Assembly (NCBI RefSeq): GCF_963678635.1
Contig: NC_087069.1
Span: 9,062,633 to 9,126,632, forward strand
Direction: 5' to 3'
Length of the DNA: 64,000 bases
From: Symsagittifera roscoffensis
Taxonomy: Eukaryota > Xenacoelomorpha > Acoela > Convolutidae
Both the position numbers and the translations under genes were made by a program. The number at the start of each line of letters is the position of its first letter. Position 1 is the first letter of the stretch. Of this stretch, positions 42,830 to 52,300 are shown in pieces. The notes under the pieces are model-generated. The model worked only from the letters and a program-made list of their open reading frames with translations. It was not told the origin of the DNA and did not search any database.

Positions 42830-43261
42830 TTTACGACATCAAGACTACGGGGTCGAACCCACTTGAGACAGCTTCGGGCTGAATGCCCATTCTAGAGTAC
42901 CGGCGGTACGGTTCGACAGGAACGTGCAAACCTTCCGGTTGTACCGTGATAGCTTTTTAAGAAAACTCGAGAAAATTTCCTGGTACGCTCTCCGAACGAG
43001 GCTTAGCTAACCGAGTAAAGGGGGGCAACTAGGGGGACAAAAACACGAGCAAAAAGACAAAAAGCAAAACAAAAACCATAAAACGAAAAAAGACAGTGAC
43101 TTTGACACCAGATTAGTTGGATCAAACCTTCATATTAATTAAATAGTATACCCATACTGTTTTACAAGTTCGATCGTCTCGATCAACCTAGCAATTTAAA
43201 CCAGTAAACTGAATAAAGTGCCCGAAGTGGGGCGTTGTCAAGGGTTTTCAGATAGCTTGGA

Positions 43262-43392
43262 ACTTAGCTGGACCAATAGGAGACTTGACTGGAAGAGGTG
43301 ACCAGCCGAGTAGGAAAGTGGTTCAGGGACACTTGGCTGAACCAATAGGAGACTGGACTGGAACAGGTGACCAGTCGAGTGGGAAAGCAGCC
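43262..43392 (+). repeat. Two-copy repeat of about 70 bp in element 2 leader
   Basis: AATAGGAGACT-x-GACTGGAA and GGTGACCAG-x-CGAGT-x-GGAAAG occur twice. This corresponds to the pair in the element 1 leader at 40552-40680. Confidence 0.7.
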
Positions 43393-44215
43393 AAGAAGGA
43401 TTTGGCAATTCTCGAGTTCTCAAGTTGGGCAGAACGGGTATCGTTAGAATCCACATTACATTATAGGAAATAAGTGTAAAATTGGATAAGTGAAATCCCC
43501 CAGTTTTGAGGAACGTTTTTACTTGAGCAGGCCTGGAAACAGGTCTACGGTTTTCTCTTGAGAGGTTTAGCACCCGGCGCTTAAAGTAATTTTTAGGCTT
43601 AAGAAGGGGGGCTAGAAAGGGGGGAGGTTAGAAGGGGGACTGGTTAGGCTAGAGGTTGGCGGTTGTAAATTGCAAAAAGGGGGAAATTAGAGTAACTAAT
43701 TAGTCGACATCGTTGACTTAGTTACATTAGAAATTAACACGCGTTGGTAATATTAGGTGGAGATCCAAAATCCAACTCGAGTTAAGGCTGGTACGCTGGT
43801 TGGTTTGGTAGGGGGGACCGGATATAGACAGCTTTTGTGATACCCCATAAGATCACTAGTGGGGGGAGGAAAACGCGTGGCAATTAGGTACCAGACAAAT
43901 TTTTTTTTTAGACGAAAGGTAGACATTGGTCACCTTTAAATTTTAGGTGGGCTCATTTTTCTGTTTTTATTATTTTTCTTACTTAAAATTTTTGTTGCAT
44001 TTTATTGAGGATTTGTGTTTGGTTTTATACGAACAGGTGATCACAAGATACCTGCGCACCTACATTGAAATAGAAACAACCAAAAAGAAGAGGGGGGTCA
44101 GCATTTGGCTTTTAAGAGAGGGTTTTTGGGAAAATTTTACTAGAGCTTGAGTGGTGGTACAAGGTACGGTGGTTCAAGAAGACCCTACAACGAGGAAGAC
44201 ACTCCGTGACGAGTA

Positions 44216-45058
44216 TTGGGACAAGACCGAAGAAGTCTTGGGACAGAGCAGTCTTGGGATAGTGGTCTTGGGACAGGGTCTTGGGACAGTGGTCTTGGGA
44301 CAGGGTCTTGGGACAGTGGTCTTGGGACAGGGTCTTGGGACAGTGGTCTTGGGACAGTGGTCTTGGGACAGAGTCTTGGGACAGGGTCTTGGGACAGTGG
44401 TCTTGGGACAGGGTCTTGGGACAGTGGTCTTGGGACAGTGGTCTTGGGACAGGGTCTTGGGACAGGGTCTTGGGACAGGGTCTTGGGACAGGGTCTTGGG
44501 ACAGGGTCTTGGGACAGTGGTCTTGGGACAGGGTCTTGGGACGGGGGTCTTGGGACAGTGGTCTTGGGACAGGGTCTTGGGACAGTGGTCTTGGGACAGT
44601 CTTGGGACAGTGGTCTTGGGACAGTGGTCTTGGGACACTAGTCTTGGGACACTAGTCTTGGGACACCAGCCTTGGGACACTGGTCTTGGGACACTACCCT
44701 TGGGACACTAGTCTTGGGACACTAGTCTTGGGATACCAGCCTTGGGACACTGGTCTTGGGACACTACCCTTGGGACACTAGTCTTGGGACAGTAGTCTTG
44801 GGACACTAGCCTTGGGACACTAGTCTTGGGACAGTAGTCTTGGGACACTGGTCTTGGGACACTACCCTTGGGACAGTAGTCTTGGGACACTAGCCTTGGG
44901 ACACTAGCCTTGGGACAGTAGTCTTGGGACACTAGTCTTGGGACACTAGCCTTGGGACACTGGTCTTGGGACAGTAGTCTTGGGACAGTGGTCTTGGTAC
45001 AAGGGTCTTAGGACACTAACGGAGAGTACTGTGATAGTGACGAATAGTCTTGGGACGG
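44216..45058 (+). repeat. 13/14-bp tandem array in element 2 leader
   Basis: Roughly 55-60 units around a constant CTTGGGAC core. The left half alternates GTCTTGGGACAGTG (14 bp) and GTCTTGGGACAGG (13 bp). The right half is mostly GTCTTGGGACACTA and GCCTTGGGACACTA. It ends about 240 bases before gag. All frames stay open because the units lack stops, so the ORFs here are not genes. Confidence 0.92.
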
Positions 45059-45296
45059 TAAAGAAATTGAAGTCAAATTACAACAAGTGCGTTTTAAGAC
45101 TGAATAAGACAAATCGAAATAGGTAGGGTTAAGACCAAATTAAGGAAAATTTTTCGGAGGTTTTAGAAAGAGAATTGGATAAGGTTTTTAACACGTTGTA
45201 CAGAATTTGTTACCACAAAAAATTTTTTTTTTTACCCTTAGAATAGAATCGTGTATATAATAAAATTGTAAATAAAAGCAGTTGTAAATAGAAATA

Positions 45297-48200
45297 ATGA
45301 GGCGGAGTAGGGTACCGGTGCTCGAAAAAAGGTCAAGTGGATCAAACACGAAATATAATTCATCGCTGCGCGGAACGACATCAACGGGCCCAAAGATAAC
45401 GAAGACGAACTTTTCAGTTAACATGGTCAGCACAAGGAGTACAGCGGAGAACAGGGCGAAAGAGGGCACGGAAGGGGAGCGAGTAGAACCCACCATCGAG
45501 ATTGATCTAGAGACACCCGATCAAAGTGTGGATGAAACAAGGAAGATGGCGACAGAGTCAACTCCAATGCCCAATGCAGAGGAACCGAACCAGAAACCCA
45601 TAGAGTTCTCACCGATAGATGACGCGGAAGATGCAATAGGCAACACCGAAGAAACGGTGAAAGAAGACTCTCAAGTAAAGAGGACATCTTTTACGGAAAA
45701 ATTGGGAATAATGTTCGGAATAAAAACGAAAGAAAACGTGACTGAAGAACCAAAAGCAGAAAGAGCACGAACATTTGGTACAGTGAGCACGAAAACGACA
45801 GAAACCGGCCAGAATGAGGAACAAGCTAAAGCAGAGGCTACGGCCGAAGAGAAACTCACGGCTGACCATGAAGAGACTACCATTGAGCTGGGCGACTTGT
45901 TGGCGAAATTAAATCAGATCGACAAAAGACTTAAGAACAGTGAAGAAGACAGAGAGGTGATAAAAAAGGAGATAAGATGCAACAAGCACGAGTATCTAGA
46001 CAGTTATTTTAACCTAGCTAAGGCAACAGAGGAGAGACTCAAGGAAATGTCAGATAAGGTAGAAGCCACCAATGAAGAACGAGAAAAGAACATCAAAACA
46101 GACATGCAACAGTTGAAGAACCGATATGATGATGTCAACAGCCAATTAGGGAGCCTGGAAAGGAGAATGGACACAATGAGCAAGAGTCAAGCCGAGAGTT
46201 CGTGTGCAATACAGGCGAAGTTGGATGCAATCTTGAGAGGTTCTACTCCACAAGAAAGACCGGCAGCGGATCGTACGCAAAGCACCAGAGTTGACTTTGT
46301 AGAACCACAAAGGAACAAACGGCAATCGACACCGTTGCCCTTAACCAGGGATGCGATAAGCATAGCACCAACAGCTGCGAAAACAATAATGAAGAATGGA
46401 ACGTCGAATACAACGACTGCTCCGGGAGATTCAACAGCTAACAGCAACACAGGACCGGATGCTATGACATGGGCCAGCACTTGGGAGATGATGAACAGGA
46501 CTCTAGAGGCCTTCGCCACGAGGAACACTGACTCGAGCGACAGGAGAGAGGGAAAATCAAGAAAGACATTCAAGAAGCCAAAAGAATTCAAGGACGACTC
46601 CGATGGATGCATTGACACTTGGGTGGAAGTGATGAGATTACATCTAGAACAAGACAACTTGAGTGACGAAAGACAAGCATGTACAGCCATACTGAGCAAG
46701 TTGGAAGGAACGGCATTAAAATGCGTGGTCGCAAAGAAGGAGGAAGAACGCGACACCGCGGACAAGATCTTCGAGATATTGCTGAATCGATTCGGGTCAG
46801 GCATGAAGGGTCACCAAGCGATGATGCGATTTGAAAAGAGAAGGCAGAGGGACGACGAGTCAATAGATCGGTTCCTAGATGACCTCGAGAGCTTGAGAAG
46901 GAGGAGTGACCCAGAGGAGTCGACAAATAGACGGAACTTTAGCATTGCCTCGAAGTTCATCGATGGGGTGAAAAGTGATGACTTAAGGACAATGTTAGCA
47001 ACATACTACACATTGTCGAAGGACAGCGCACCCACCCCAGAAGAAATGAGACAGAAATCAAGAGAATACATGCTGATGAAACCTAAGAAGTACTCATATT
47101 CCGAAAACAGGAACACGCAAGGGGGAAGCCAACCCCAGAGGTCATCATGGTACAAACCTAGAGATGATATGGACAAGCGCAGATCATGCGCGAACTGCGG
47201 GTCAGCGGATCATCATGTGGCTGACTGCACAACGTACAAACAAGGCATGAAGAGCCTAGGTTATGCACCGGATGAAGAGGATATGAGCCAGATGGAGGAA
47301 CACGAGTACTATAACGGCTTAATCATCAAGATAGGCGCCAGATGCTTCTTCTGTAACCAGGAGGGGCACTTCAGAATGGATTGTCCCTTGTTCTGGGAAG
47401 CGGTCAAGGACCAGAATCACCCCAAACATAAGTTGGCATTAGCGGCGGTGCAGAATCAGCGGAACAGGCAAAACGAGTTTGAATCTAGGAACTTGGGGGC
47501 ACCAAACACCGAATTGCCGACGAAGACAGTGAAAGCTGTGACACATGTTAGCGGTGCGTTAGAGTCCGCGGCCGGAAGCTCTCTAGAGATAAATTATGAG
47601 AAAGCGGCGACGGAAGCAATTGCCAAAGTGAAACAAGATCTGGCTGCGAAAGAAATAGAGCAACGACTAAAGTTGGAGATCGAAAGACAGAATTTTAACG
47701 GAGCATTAACCGGATCGAACTCAATACCAGAGGCTAGAACGGGCTCAATGAAGACCGGGAATTGTAACACCGTGAAAATGGTGACAGGTAAACCTTTTGG
47801 AATATCGAAAATCGGAGCAAGAATAATGTCGATAATCACAGTGGGCGGACACGAGGTAACCAGAAACTTGAGCGAGCCGAGCGACCAGACGATAATGCAC
47901 ATTGACGTGTATGCAGACTACTTGAGTGGAATAAGTCCACAAACGACTTCTAGAGCGCTCAGGGCACTACTCACGAGAGGGGGCAGCAAATCGGTACGTG
48001 TTGATAAGAGGTACACTGAAGCTTATGGTCCACACGAGGTCATGCTAAATATAGATGGAATCAACATCTATACCAAGACGATGATAACATGCGACGAAGA
48101 CCTAATTGGACAAATCTATGTAGGGAAAGAAGAATTGAAAGTAAGATCGATCGGACACTGTGCCATGCTTGAAGAAGATGCAATGCACATCGGGACGGAA

Positions 48201-49328
48201 GCAGACGTGACAGGGCACGTGCTAGACATAAATGGCAAAAAGACTCAGTTGCGTGGATTACTTGACACGGGAGCGGTCTTGAGCGTCATACCAATCGAAA
48301 CATGGGAAAAGATGGGCTTTGACAAAGGTGACTTGATAGACTCGAGAATACGGCTGTCAGCTGCAAACAAAGGGGCCCTACGGGTGCTGGGCAGGACGCC
48401 GATAATAGCCCTCAATTTGGGGGAACGTAACCTGTGGATGAGCTTCATCGTGGTAGAAAACCTAGATGAATCTGACCAATTCATTTTGGGCAGAGACTTC
48501 ATCAGGAATTTCGACGTAACGATTGATCTAAATAATGCAATGTTCAGGATACGGAACCCGGATAGGAGGTACGCAATCAAACCGGTAAATTTAATAATGG
48601 CGAATGAAAACAAAGCACCGGTATTCTTGAGTAGGAGAGTGAGGTTAAAAGCTAATGAAGCGGCAATCGTAAGCTTGAGGATGAAAAATTATAATGAACT
48701 AAGTGACAACAAGCAAGTGTGTATAGTTCCGAATCCCAATAGTCAAAGCGCTGCTGTTTTAGGAAGATCATTTTCGATAACGAAGAGCGGCCTCTGCGTC
48801 AGTGTCTTGTTGAATACCCTTGATATACCGATCACGATACAGAGAGGGAGGAAGCTGGGATATGCTTTACCGGTTAAAACTCGATATGAAACAATTGAAA
48901 ACTCAAAACAAAATGAAGTTGTTGATTGTCCCAACCACAGGGACAAAATTTGTATCTTGAGACGATTGCAGAGAATAAAAGATTCTTCAGGTCTTATCAA
49001 ATCACTTAAGTCAGAAACGGACGATGGGCTTTCGAGCTGTTCGAACTTTCCAGAGCGACCCACACTAGATGAAATGCAAATTGATAAACCGGTTCTGCCG
49101 GAGATTGAACATTTAAGGGGCAAACTGAAAGATGAACAGCTCGAAGCTATCAAGGACGTACTAGAGCGAAACGAGGAGGTCTTTTCAAGGCATAAGGCGG
49201 ATATCGGGTGTTGTAATTTTGTTGAACATGAAATTGAACTTGAGGAAAACGCGGTACCACACAGGGAGGGGGCGAGGCGCATGACCCCACACAAATCGGA
49301 CGCGTGTAGAAAAGAAATCGAAACGTGA
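45297..49328 (+). CDS. gag-pol: Element 2 gag-protease part of gag-pol, ended by a TGA
   Basis: 1343 codons from ATG to TGA at 49326-49328. It has the coiled coil (about 195-313), capsid-like region (about 434-537), two CCHC knuckles (631-644 and 683-696) and retropepsin LLDTGA (D about 990). The TGA stands where element 1 has TTA (Leu) in a segment leading into RT, so it is a one-base nonsense change in this copy rather than a family feature. The next bases are CTA, a context known to favour read-through of UGA. From about codon 38 on the DNA is nearly identical to element 1; before that it diverges. Confidence 0.93.
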   Translation: MRRSRVPVLEKRSSGSNTKYNSSLRGTTSTGPKITKTNFSVNMVSTRSTAENRAKEGTEGERVEPTIEIDLETPDQSVDETRKMATESTPMPNAEEPNQKPIEFSPIDDAEDAIGNTEETVKEDSQVKRTSFTEKLGIMFGIKTKENVTEEPKAERARTFGTVSTKTTETGQNEEQAKAEATAEEKLTADHEETTIELGDLLAKLNQIDKRLKNSEEDREVIKKEIRCNKHEYLDSYFNLAKATEERLKEMSDKVEATNEEREKNIKTDMQQLKNRYDDVNSQLGSLERRMDTMSKSQAESSCAIQAKLDAILRGSTPQERPAADRTQSTRVDFVEPQRNKRQSTPLPLTRDAISIAPTAAKTIMKNGTSNTTTAPGDSTANSNTGPDAMTWASTWEMMNRTLEAFATRNTDSSDRREGKSRKTFKKPKEFKDDSDGCIDTWVEVMRLHLEQDNLSDERQACTAILSKLEGTALKCVVAKKEEERDTADKIFEILLNRFGSGMKGHQAMMRFEKRRQRDDESIDRFLDDLESLRRRSDPEESTNRRNFSIASKFIDGVKSDDLRTMLATYYTLSKDSAPTPEEMRQKSREYMLMKPKKYSYSENRNTQGGSQPQRSSWYKPRDDMDKRRSCANCGSADHHVADCTTYKQGMKSLGYAPDEEDMSQMEEHEYYNGLIIKIGARCFFCNQEGHFRMDCPLFWEAVKDQNHPKHKLALAAVQNQRNRQNEFESRNLGAPNTELPTKTVKAVTHVSGALESAAGSSLEINYEKAATEAIAKVKQDLAAKEIEQRLKLEIERQNFNGALTGSNSIPEARTGSMKTGNCNTVKMVTGKPFGISKIGARIMSIITVGGHEVTRNLSEPSDQTIMHIDVYADYLSGISPQTTSRALRALLTRGGSKSVRVDKRYTEAYGPHEVMLNIDGINIYTKTMITCDEDLIGQIYVGKEELKVRSIGHCAMLEEDAMHIGTEADVTGHVLDINGKKTQLRGLLDTGAVLSVIPIETWEKMGFDKGDLIDSRIRLSAANKGALRVLGRTPIIALNLGERNLWMSFIVVENLDESDQFILGRDFIRNFDVTIDLNNAMFRIRNPDRRYAIKPVNLIMANENKAPVFLSRRVRLKANEAAIVSLRMKNYNELSDNKQVCIVPNPNSQSAAVLGRSFSITKSGLCVSVLLNTLDIPITIQRGRKLGYALPVKTRYETIENSKQNEVVDCPNHRDKICILRRLQRIKDSSGLIKSLKSETDDGLSSCSNFPERPTLDEMQIDKPVLPEIEHLRGKLKDEQLEAIKDVLERNEEVFSRHKADIGCCNFVEHEIELEENAVPHREGARRMTPHKSDACRKEIET

Positions 49329-52300
49329 CTAGAGTATGACATGATAGAACCATCCAAGTCACCGTGGGCGTGTGGAGTAGTGATGGCCAAAAAGAAAGGC
49401 GACCAGTTAAGGTTTTGTTGTGACTTTCGATACCTGAACTCCGTCACGGTGAAGGATGCCTATCCCATACCTAGAATTGATGAGAGCCTCTCGAAGTTAG
49501 GTGATGCGAAATTTTTTACGACTCTTGATTTAGGCTCGGCCTTTTGGCAGGTACCATTAAGGAAGCAAGACAGGGACAAGACAGGGTTCGCCTGCGAGTT
49601 GGGTCTGTTTCAATGGAAACGGATGCCGTTTGGACTCTGCAATGCAACAGCCACGTTTCAGCGGCTGATGGCACACGCGTTGATAGGCGTGACGAAGAAG
49701 TACGGCAACCTGGTAATGTGCTACGTGGACGACGTGGTAATAGCAACGCCGACACTAGAAGACCACATCGAGAGGCTTGACGAGGTGTTCGCGTGCATGA
49801 AAAGATCGGGGCTGAAGTGTAAACCATCAAAGTGCGAGATACTCAAGGACTCGATTAAATACTTGGGAAGGATGGTAGATAAGCACGGCATCAGACCTGA
49901 TCCAGACGCCGTGGAAGCAGTCCTAACCTGGAAATCACCGAAGACGGAGCACCAGCTGATGAGCTTCCTGGGTTTCGCCAACTATTATAGAGAATTCATC
50001 AAGGGCTATGCGGACAAGGTATACCCGATGCAACAACTAATGAGACATAAGGGCAAGAAGTTCACGTGGAACAACGCGGCAGAAGAGTCATTCCAGAGAA
50101 TAAAGAAAGAGCTATGTGAGGCACCAGTACTGGGTATGCCGACAGAGAAGGGGATGTACGTGCTAGACACGGACGCGTCAGTAGTCGCTATTTCTGGGAT
50201 TCTCCATCAAGAACAAGAATGGAATGGGAAGACAGTCTTGAGACCAATAGCATACGGGAGCAAGGTCCTAAGTGACACAGAAATGAAGTACGGAGCACCG
50301 AAAGCAGAGATGTTCGCGGTGGTCACCTTTGTCGAAAAATACAGAGCATACCTAGGCAGTGAGCCCTTCAAGCTGCGAGTCGACAACCGAGCACTAAGCT
50401 GGCTGAAAACGTACTCAATGGACCAGAGCTATATTGGGAGGTGGATAGTTCGCTTGGATGGATACAACATGATAATTGAGCACAGAACACGAGATAAACA
50501 TCAAAATGCTGACAGCTTGAGTAAGAAGACGGAGTTCTACGAGAGGCAAGAACAAAGAGAGGCGGACAGACCTGAGATCAAAGATGGCTTCTCCTTCATG
50601 GACAAAGAAACGTACGACAGTCTTCCACTCACGAGATGGCTGGACAAATCAGGCAAACCGATTGAAGATCATCCCGAATTGCCGAAAGAAACTCTTGAAA
50701 AGACCATCTTGAAGAAAAGCAGTGGGATTCCGATAGGAATAATGCTCAAGTCCAAAATCGTGAGGGAGACACTCAAGGCAAAAGGTTATGATCTCACCCA
50801 GGTAGAGGAGGGAACGGTCCGAATAGATGAAGACTTAATGAGGTTGCTTGAGAAACTATCAGATGACAAGCCCGTGATCCAAGGGAAAGGTCAGGAGGCA
50901 CCGGAACTAACCATACTTCGGAGAGAAGAAACAGTGAACAATACTGACGTCTCAAAAGGAAGCATCACTGATAGCAAGGAAGTTGTGCGATCACTAGTTG
51001 AAAAAATCCCGGACAAAATTCTGGAGCAGACAAAAGTCAGGGATAAAAAAGTAACATTCAGAGAAGAAGTTGAACACCTGGGACTAGATCAAGAGTCCGG
51101 GGAGTGGTCCAGATTCATGGAAGAAGACGAAACCGGAGAAGGGAAATTGTCCGGGGAGCGTGAAGAATGGGATGAAGACTCGGATGAGAGCAGCGAAGAC
51201 CAAGACAGTCTATGCATGATACTGGCGGAAGAGAAGATAAGACAGCACGACAGGGAATTACAGACGGATCCATCTTCAGGGACGTACAATCTGGAAATAC
51301 AAGAGGTACGAGGTGGTGAAGAGCTCGAGAAAATAGCAGTTTCAAGAAAACCACTAAGGGAACTATCGTGCAACTCAAACGTCAGAACGAATCTGGTACC
51401 AGAAGACGACATGAAAATCGTGAAAAGGATGATATGTGTGAAGCTGAGCGATGACATCCACAACCCTGGTGAAATGAATGGACAGATCATGGCGCTAAAG
51501 GAGCACGTTAAGGCGAGATACAGGCTGTCTGACCTAATAAGGGCCCAGAGGAATGACAAAATGACAAGTAACCTCTCCAAATGGATCCATTCGGGAGTCA
51601 AGGAGAAGGGGGAACTTGAGGAAGACAGCTACAAGATCTTGAGCCAGTTCTACAAAGAAAAGAGAGATTTACTTTATCACACAGCTGAAGGGGTGGTAGC
51701 GTGCAAGAGAAGAGATGAGGAAAAAATATTACACAAACACAACCTCATCATACTACCACAACTGTACCAAACGGAAGTGCTTTTCAGATCACACGACCAG
51801 ATGGGCCATCAGGGGATAGATAAAGTACAACAAAGGATACTTCACAGGTTTGACTGGCCGGGAATGAGAAAAGCTTGCGAGAGGTGGGTGAATGCCTGCC
51901 TAGCATGCCTTCAAGTAAAAGACCCAAGGAAGATGAAGTTTCCCCTCAAGTCGGTCGAGAGTTCGGAATTCAATGAAGTGGTGCAGATAGACCATCAGAA
52001 AATCTGCATGACGGAGTCGGGTTATAACCAAATACTAGTTATAATAGATCACTTCACCAAGTTGGCGGAAGCGGTTCCGTGCCAGACAGCCTCAGCAGAG
52101 GAGACATGTGATCACCTGATAACGCATTGGATATCGCGATATGGTTGTCCAATGACTTTCCAGTCAGACAACGGCAAGGCTTTTGTGGGGGACTTGACAA
52201 AAGAATTGATGAAGAGATCACACATTGCTCAAGCGCACTCGACGACCTATCATCCACAGACCAATGGGTTGGTAGAGAGACAGAACAGGACACTGGTCAA

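Larger units (their letters stand above)
42804..45296 (+). other. Element 2 leader (about 2.5 kb, non-coding)
   Basis: Holds the primer site, a two-copy repeat of about 70 bp (43262-43392), G-rich tracts (43600-43680) and the 13/14-bp array. It is collinear with the element 1 leader but substantially diverged. No ORF with a protein-like pattern. Confidence 0.75.

Noticed and set aside
45297-49328. TGA at 49326-49328 as the normal gag-pol recoding signal
   Set aside because: Element 1 has a sense codon there, and the stop lies after protease and next to RT, not at the gag boundary. It is kept only as a possible leaky stop.
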